Source of the DNA: Bacteroidales bacterium
Lineage (GTDB): Bacteria; Bacteroidota; Bacteroidia; Bacteroidales; UBA12077
Assembly (NCBI GenBank): GCA_030600625.1
Contig: JAUVLS010000073.1
Coordinates: 1-6,772 of the forward strand
DNA: 6,772 bases
Reading direction: 5' to 3'
Shown here one piece after another: positions 6,612 to 6,772 of the stretch. Every line of letters begins with the position of its first letter. The first letter of the stretch is position 1. The translations under genes were made by a program, and so were the position numbers. Under the pieces are notes generated by a model that was not told where the DNA came from, did not search any database, and worked only from the letters and a program-made list of their open reading frames with translations.

Positions 6612-6772
6612 ATGAACAGGGTGTCTAATAAAAACAGAGATTTAGTTTATACGCTAAAGAACAGGTGTAGAGTATGTTATACCTGTGTTAGGGAATGCCC
6701 AGCCAAAGCCATTAAAATTATTAACGGGCAGGCCGAGGTATTAAATGAGCGATGTATTGTTTGTGGAAATTG
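6612..6772 (+). CDS. Ferredoxin-domain protein, probably a second hydrogenase-linked sensor-like protein (C-terminus cut by window edge)
   Basis: An open frame starts at the ATG at 6612, six bases after the hydA stop, and runs off the right edge with 53 complete codons visible. It encodes a typical 4Fe-4S motif (C19, C22, C25, C29P, in CRVCYTCVRECP) followed by the start of a second (C48, C51 in ERCIVCGN). Spacing and wording match the first 50 residues of the minus-strand sensor-like protein (shared CVRxCPxxAI and ERCIxCG), but here the first motif has all four cysteines. I infer a paralogue with the same kind of hydrogenase-like sensory architecture, possibly ending in a kinase or PAS module. 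A plain ferredoxin or another iron-sulfur protein remains possible because only the N-terminus is seen. The tight spacing makes it the likely fourth gene of the operon. The start has no Shine-Dalgarno sequence, like the rest. Confidence 0.8.
   Translation, partial: MNRVSNKNRDLVYTLKNRCRVCYTCVRECPAKAIKIINGQAEVLNERCIVCGN

Overview
The window comes from an AT-rich genome, most likely an anaerobic or fermentative Bacteroidota. Three things suggest this. None of the six genes has a convincing Shine-Dalgarno sequence. The main operon has a perfect TAnnTTTG -7 box (2398-2405), the form typical of Bacteroidota promoters. The proteins also resemble those of fermentative members of that phylum. No marker gene is present, so the taxonomy is inference.

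Layout. On the minus strand, reading leftwards from about 2144, there is a small stand-alone thioredoxin-like [2Fe-2S] ferredoxin (1899-2144). It is followed by a long sensor-like protein that runs off the left edge (1-1860): a two-cluster ferredoxin domain, a degenerate [FeFe]-hydrogenase H-cluster domain, a 4Fe-4S motif, a coiled coil and a PAS-like domain. A 298-bp divergent intergenic region (2145-2442) carries a clear promoter for the plus strand and two abutting Rex-like operators. On the plus strand lies a tight operon for a trimeric NAD(H)-linked [FeFe] hydrogenase: hydC/NuoE-like (2443-2904), hydB/NuoF-like (2908-4857) and hydA (4878-6605). Six bases later a ferredoxin-type gene starts (6612) and is cut by the right edge. 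Its visible part resembles the N-terminus of the left sensor-like protein.

How it works together. HydA carries the catalytic H-cluster and an electron wire. HydB carries the FMN and NAD(H) site, and HydC carries an accessory [2Fe-2S] cluster. Known trimers of this kind couple H2 formation or oxidation to NAD(H) and ferredoxin together (electron bifurcation/confurcation). The sensor-like proteins on both sides probably monitor redox state or H2. Rex, which senses the NADH/NAD+ ratio, is a plausible repressor of the operon.

Most notable oddities. All four expected [2Fe-2S] cysteines in the N-terminal domain of HydB are serines at the same spacing. HydA has Gln at the position of the proton-relay Glu279 of Clostridium pasteurianum CpI. 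The FMN-site motifs of HydB carry unusual substitutions. Tandem Rex-like palindromes abut and overlap the -33 region of the operon promoter.
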